A DNA stretch of 64,000 bases from Argentina anserina (Eukaryota; Streptophyta; Magnoliopsida; Rosales; Rosaceae), in NCBI RefSeq assembly GCF_933775445.1, contig NC_065875.1, forward strand, positions 24,799,555 to 24,863,554, written 5' to 3'. Positions within the stretch are counted from its first letter, which is position 1. Every line of letters starts with the position of its first letter. Under the pieces are notes generated by a model. That model was not told the DNA's origin, did no database searches, and was given only the letters and a program-made list of their open reading frames with translations. This document shows positions 61,901 through 64,000 of this stretch, one piece after another. The position numbers were made by a program, and so were the translations under genes.

Positions 61901-62170
61901 GACAAATGTGTATGATCTCTTCACCTATTTTCTGAATAAATATGAATGATTTTCTAATATTGCCAAATTTTGAAAAATCATAGAAGATAGCTCGAATCTC
62001 AGAAAAATATTCTGGAAGTACCGGTGAACTCATAACGACCTGAACTTAATTTTCGTAGCTTTAGATTGAAGAATTGAAGAAGTTAAAAAATCGTCGTAGG
62101 AAGAAATTACTTATTACTTTAGAATTTTACCAACAATTATTAACTTTGTCGTAACCTCCAAAGTTAGTAC
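58924..62170 (-). mobile_element. LTR-retroelement-like sequence, minus orientation
   Basis: Read on the minus strand, this stretch has the layout of a long LTR. U3-like sequence comes first (CGTACTAACTTTGGAGGTTACG near 62150; AGGTCGTTATGAG near 62030), then a TATA-like TTATTTAAAAGGAG near 61755, a GC-rich leader, and a long downstream half with clustered CCGG-rich motifs (near 59750-59800). It ends GGTATGTGACA at 58924, a good LTR 3' end. The sequence just outside is ATTAG on that strand. I could not find the matching 5' end or a second duplication, so it is either truncated or a degraded solo LTR. No gag or pol frame was seen. The right limit is approximate. Confidence 0.5.
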
Positions 62171-62323
62171 GGTAAAATTCTCGGGACTCAGACCAATGAT
62201 CGACCGTTGGGAGAAGCCGAGCTCCGGATGAATGTAAAAGTATGAGGCAGACGATGAGCATTTGTGATGATAAAGTTTGTAGAAGTTATGAGAAGTAATT
62301 ATATACACAACACATTGACAAAT

Positions 62324-62339
62324 TCTCTCTCTCTCTCTC

Positions 62340-62371
<32 letters not shown>
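62324..62371. repeat. (CT)n(TA)n microsatellite
   Basis: A CT run (62324-62339) is followed by a TA run (62343-62371). Confidence 0.9.
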
Positions 62372-62373
<2 letters not shown>

Positions 62374-63765
62374 GTGACTTTATATAATTAATTTTTTCTC
62401 AAATTCCCATAAGGGATTGTCTATTAACTATTACACTTACACTTGCACCTACAATTCATGTCAGTTTACTGACTATTACAATTAGCACTCTTCGACAGTC
62501 CACCCTTGGCACCTGCCAGACAGTGGAACTCTTGCCATAACTTATAAATAAAAATTAATGAATACTGTAATTGTTACAAAAACAAAAAATTCACCACGTT
62601 GTTCTTAATATGTCCATCTAATGAGGACCACTGTAATAAAGACTAGTTGAAGACTTTTCGATTTATGGTTAAAAATATTCATTTTTGATTGAATTTTTAC
62701 AATTCATCGGTTTAATTTATAAGTCTATATGATTAGACTTATTTCTCGTTAAAAGGGCCTATATGATGGTTAATTATCACTTGATTCACTTTCACTTTTA
62801 CGGAAGGAAATTTGTCTCATACTACCCTAATTAAATGCCAAGTGTCTTTTTTTTAATTATAGTATTATAAAATACACTTGATATTTTTTAGGGTGGTGGA
62901 GATGAGATGAGCATGATACAAACATGCGACAAATTTGTTTCCCAATTTTACGAGAATTTTTTCAGTACAACGGGAGAACCAAATCATCAAGACCAGTGGT
63001 CCTCCCTAACCAATAGTATGTCGCCACATGGTATTTTTAACTGGTCGATCTATTGCTTCACTAATGCGACATTCGTTAAACTACTCTACCTCTGTTATCT
63101 CTTCCCCTCTATCGGTTCTAAAAAACCCATACTTGATCCAGATCTATCACTTCATCGACTTTGTATACACTCCCTTTCAATGGCCAATGTTCGTTCTGGT
63201 TTTCATTTTTTTATGCCTTAAACTCATATTTGCATTTAAAAAATGTATGATAAGATCTTGAGTTCTTGTTTCATTCATTCTCATCTCACATTGATTCTCT
63301 GAAGTTGTGGCTGATCAAGCCATCAGAAGAAGATTACCACTTGACAACTAATGAAATTAGAGATGTGATCAAGCTAAAAGACCTTAATCCCATGTCAATT
63401 AAACCCAAAACTCATTCGACAAAGAAAAGAAGAGAAAAGCCAGATGGATCTCAAATGCTCAATATCAATCCTCTTCTTGAAATTCTACCCATAACTAAAA
63501 CCCTGCTTGTTATTGGACATATCCATTGATTGTGAAGATAAGAAGAACATGAACTGAAGAGTTGAGTTTGCCTTTTTCTGATTGCTTGCTAACGGCAAAA
63601 TCCTCTGTTTAGCGGCCAAAGGTTGAGGTTTTGTGTTGGGTGGCTGAGGTGTCAGAATTAAACATGTGTTGCTATCTTATTGGATAGGCAGACCATGTGG
63701 CAATGATGACTGGTGCTCCCGTTGTACTGAAAAATTTCTCCACTTTTACACTACACTCTTTTTGA
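62372..63765. other. Spacer with open stretches of uncertain meaning
   Basis: Open stretches at about 62907-63221 and 63266-63529 (+) contain short peptide runs such as KLWLIKPSEEDYHLTTNEI but match no family I know. They overlap in different frames, lack clear splice sites and may be chance or decayed coding sequence. Confidence 0.3.
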
Positions 63766-63916
63766 ACCCAGCTTCATATATAATTAAAGCCCAACTCGGC
63801 CCATAATTTTACGGGTGAAACTTGTTAACGACCCGCGACAGTTGGCAGAGCACAGTTGGCTTCGTCTCCAAAGCGTTGAAGCTCCTCCTCTTCCTCCTTC
63901 TCGATCTACAGACTTT
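63766..63916 (+). promoter_or_regulatory. Duplicated promoter/leader, copy 2, probably of a gene starting at the right edge
   Basis: A direct copy of 58191-58347. It carries AAAGCCCAACTCGGCCCATAA, a pair of GCCCA/GGCCCA elements typical of plant housekeeping promoters, then a CT-rich leader (CTCCTCCTCTTCCTCCTTCTC). A 5' splice site candidate (CTGAG|GTGCGTAG) follows at about 63952, so the first exon would be non-coding. The gene body is outside the window. Confidence 0.55.
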
Positions 63917-64000
63917 TTTCTTTTAGCAAATCTCGATTCACCTAGTCTGAGGTGCGTAGTTAGTTTCTTTTTGTTAATCTTTCTTATTCTGTGATTATTA

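Noticed and set aside
62907..63529. Two open frames near the right end
   Set aside because: They are in different phases without a supported intron and show no known domain. They could be decayed coding sequence but cannot be called.
1..64000. tRNA or rRNA genes
   Set aside because: I looked for the GGTTCGAATCC-type T-arm and found only isolated partial matches without a cloverleaf partner. An automated tRNA scan would be decisive.

Overview
This is a 64 kb piece of a plant nuclear chromosome, almost certainly a eudicot. The protein families, the small introns with GT..AG borders, AT-rich spacers, microsatellites and the mix of CACTA, hAT, SINE and LTR elements all fit. The gene set and repeat style would suit Rosaceae, but that is only an impression. 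No prokaryotic, viral or CRISPR-like system is present.

Seven apparently intact protein genes and one pseudogene lie in order: HVA22-like membrane protein (+, 4848-6000); a PH-RCC1-FYVE-BRX (PRAF) protein (+, 7457-12198); a broken PPR gene (-, about 12600-15440) split by a CACTA transposon; a mitochondrial GCD1-like protein (-, 15848-17355); a short acidic protein of unknown function (-, 22432-22983); an F-box/kelch protein (-, 32498-33844, 5' UTR intron); cyclophilin CYP23 (+, 46111-48448); and a PRE/KIDARI-type atypical bHLH (+, 55691-56386). A further gene probably begins at the right edge (promoter-like sequence from about 63766).

The gene order looks like an ancient conserved block. From memory, Arabidopsis keeps acidic unknown, F-box/kelch, CYP23 and KIDARI as neighbours (At1g26920-At1g26945), has a PRE gene, F-box/kelch and HVA22A together (At1g74500-At1g74520), and has HVA22C beside a PRAF gene (At1g69700-At1g69710). 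This window appears to hold the unduplicated arrangement. The genes do not form a pathway; their proximity is inherited.

The spacers hold most of the structural interest. I could define several mobile elements to the base from target-site duplications (TSDs): a 1,645 bp CACTA element with TSD CAA that splits the PPR gene's VLSAC motif; a 543 bp hAT MITE nested in it (8 bp TSD); a second small nested element; a SINE with a perfect 19 bp TSD; a 2,686 bp solo LTR with TSD AATCT; and three further hAT-like elements. There are also three long foldback elements, a 78 bp tandem duplication and a promoter fragment duplicated 5.6 kb apart. The long spacers (17.5-22.4, 23.1-32.5, 34.9-46.1 and 49.3-55.3 kb) otherwise show no gene I can support.

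I found no previously undescribed molecular system. The best observations are the CACTA/PPR insertion with its nested elements, the two upstream ORFs in front of the PRE gene, the duplicated promoter and the conserved gene of unknown function. All exon borders were set by reading splice sites and protein continuity by eye, without transcripts or database searches.
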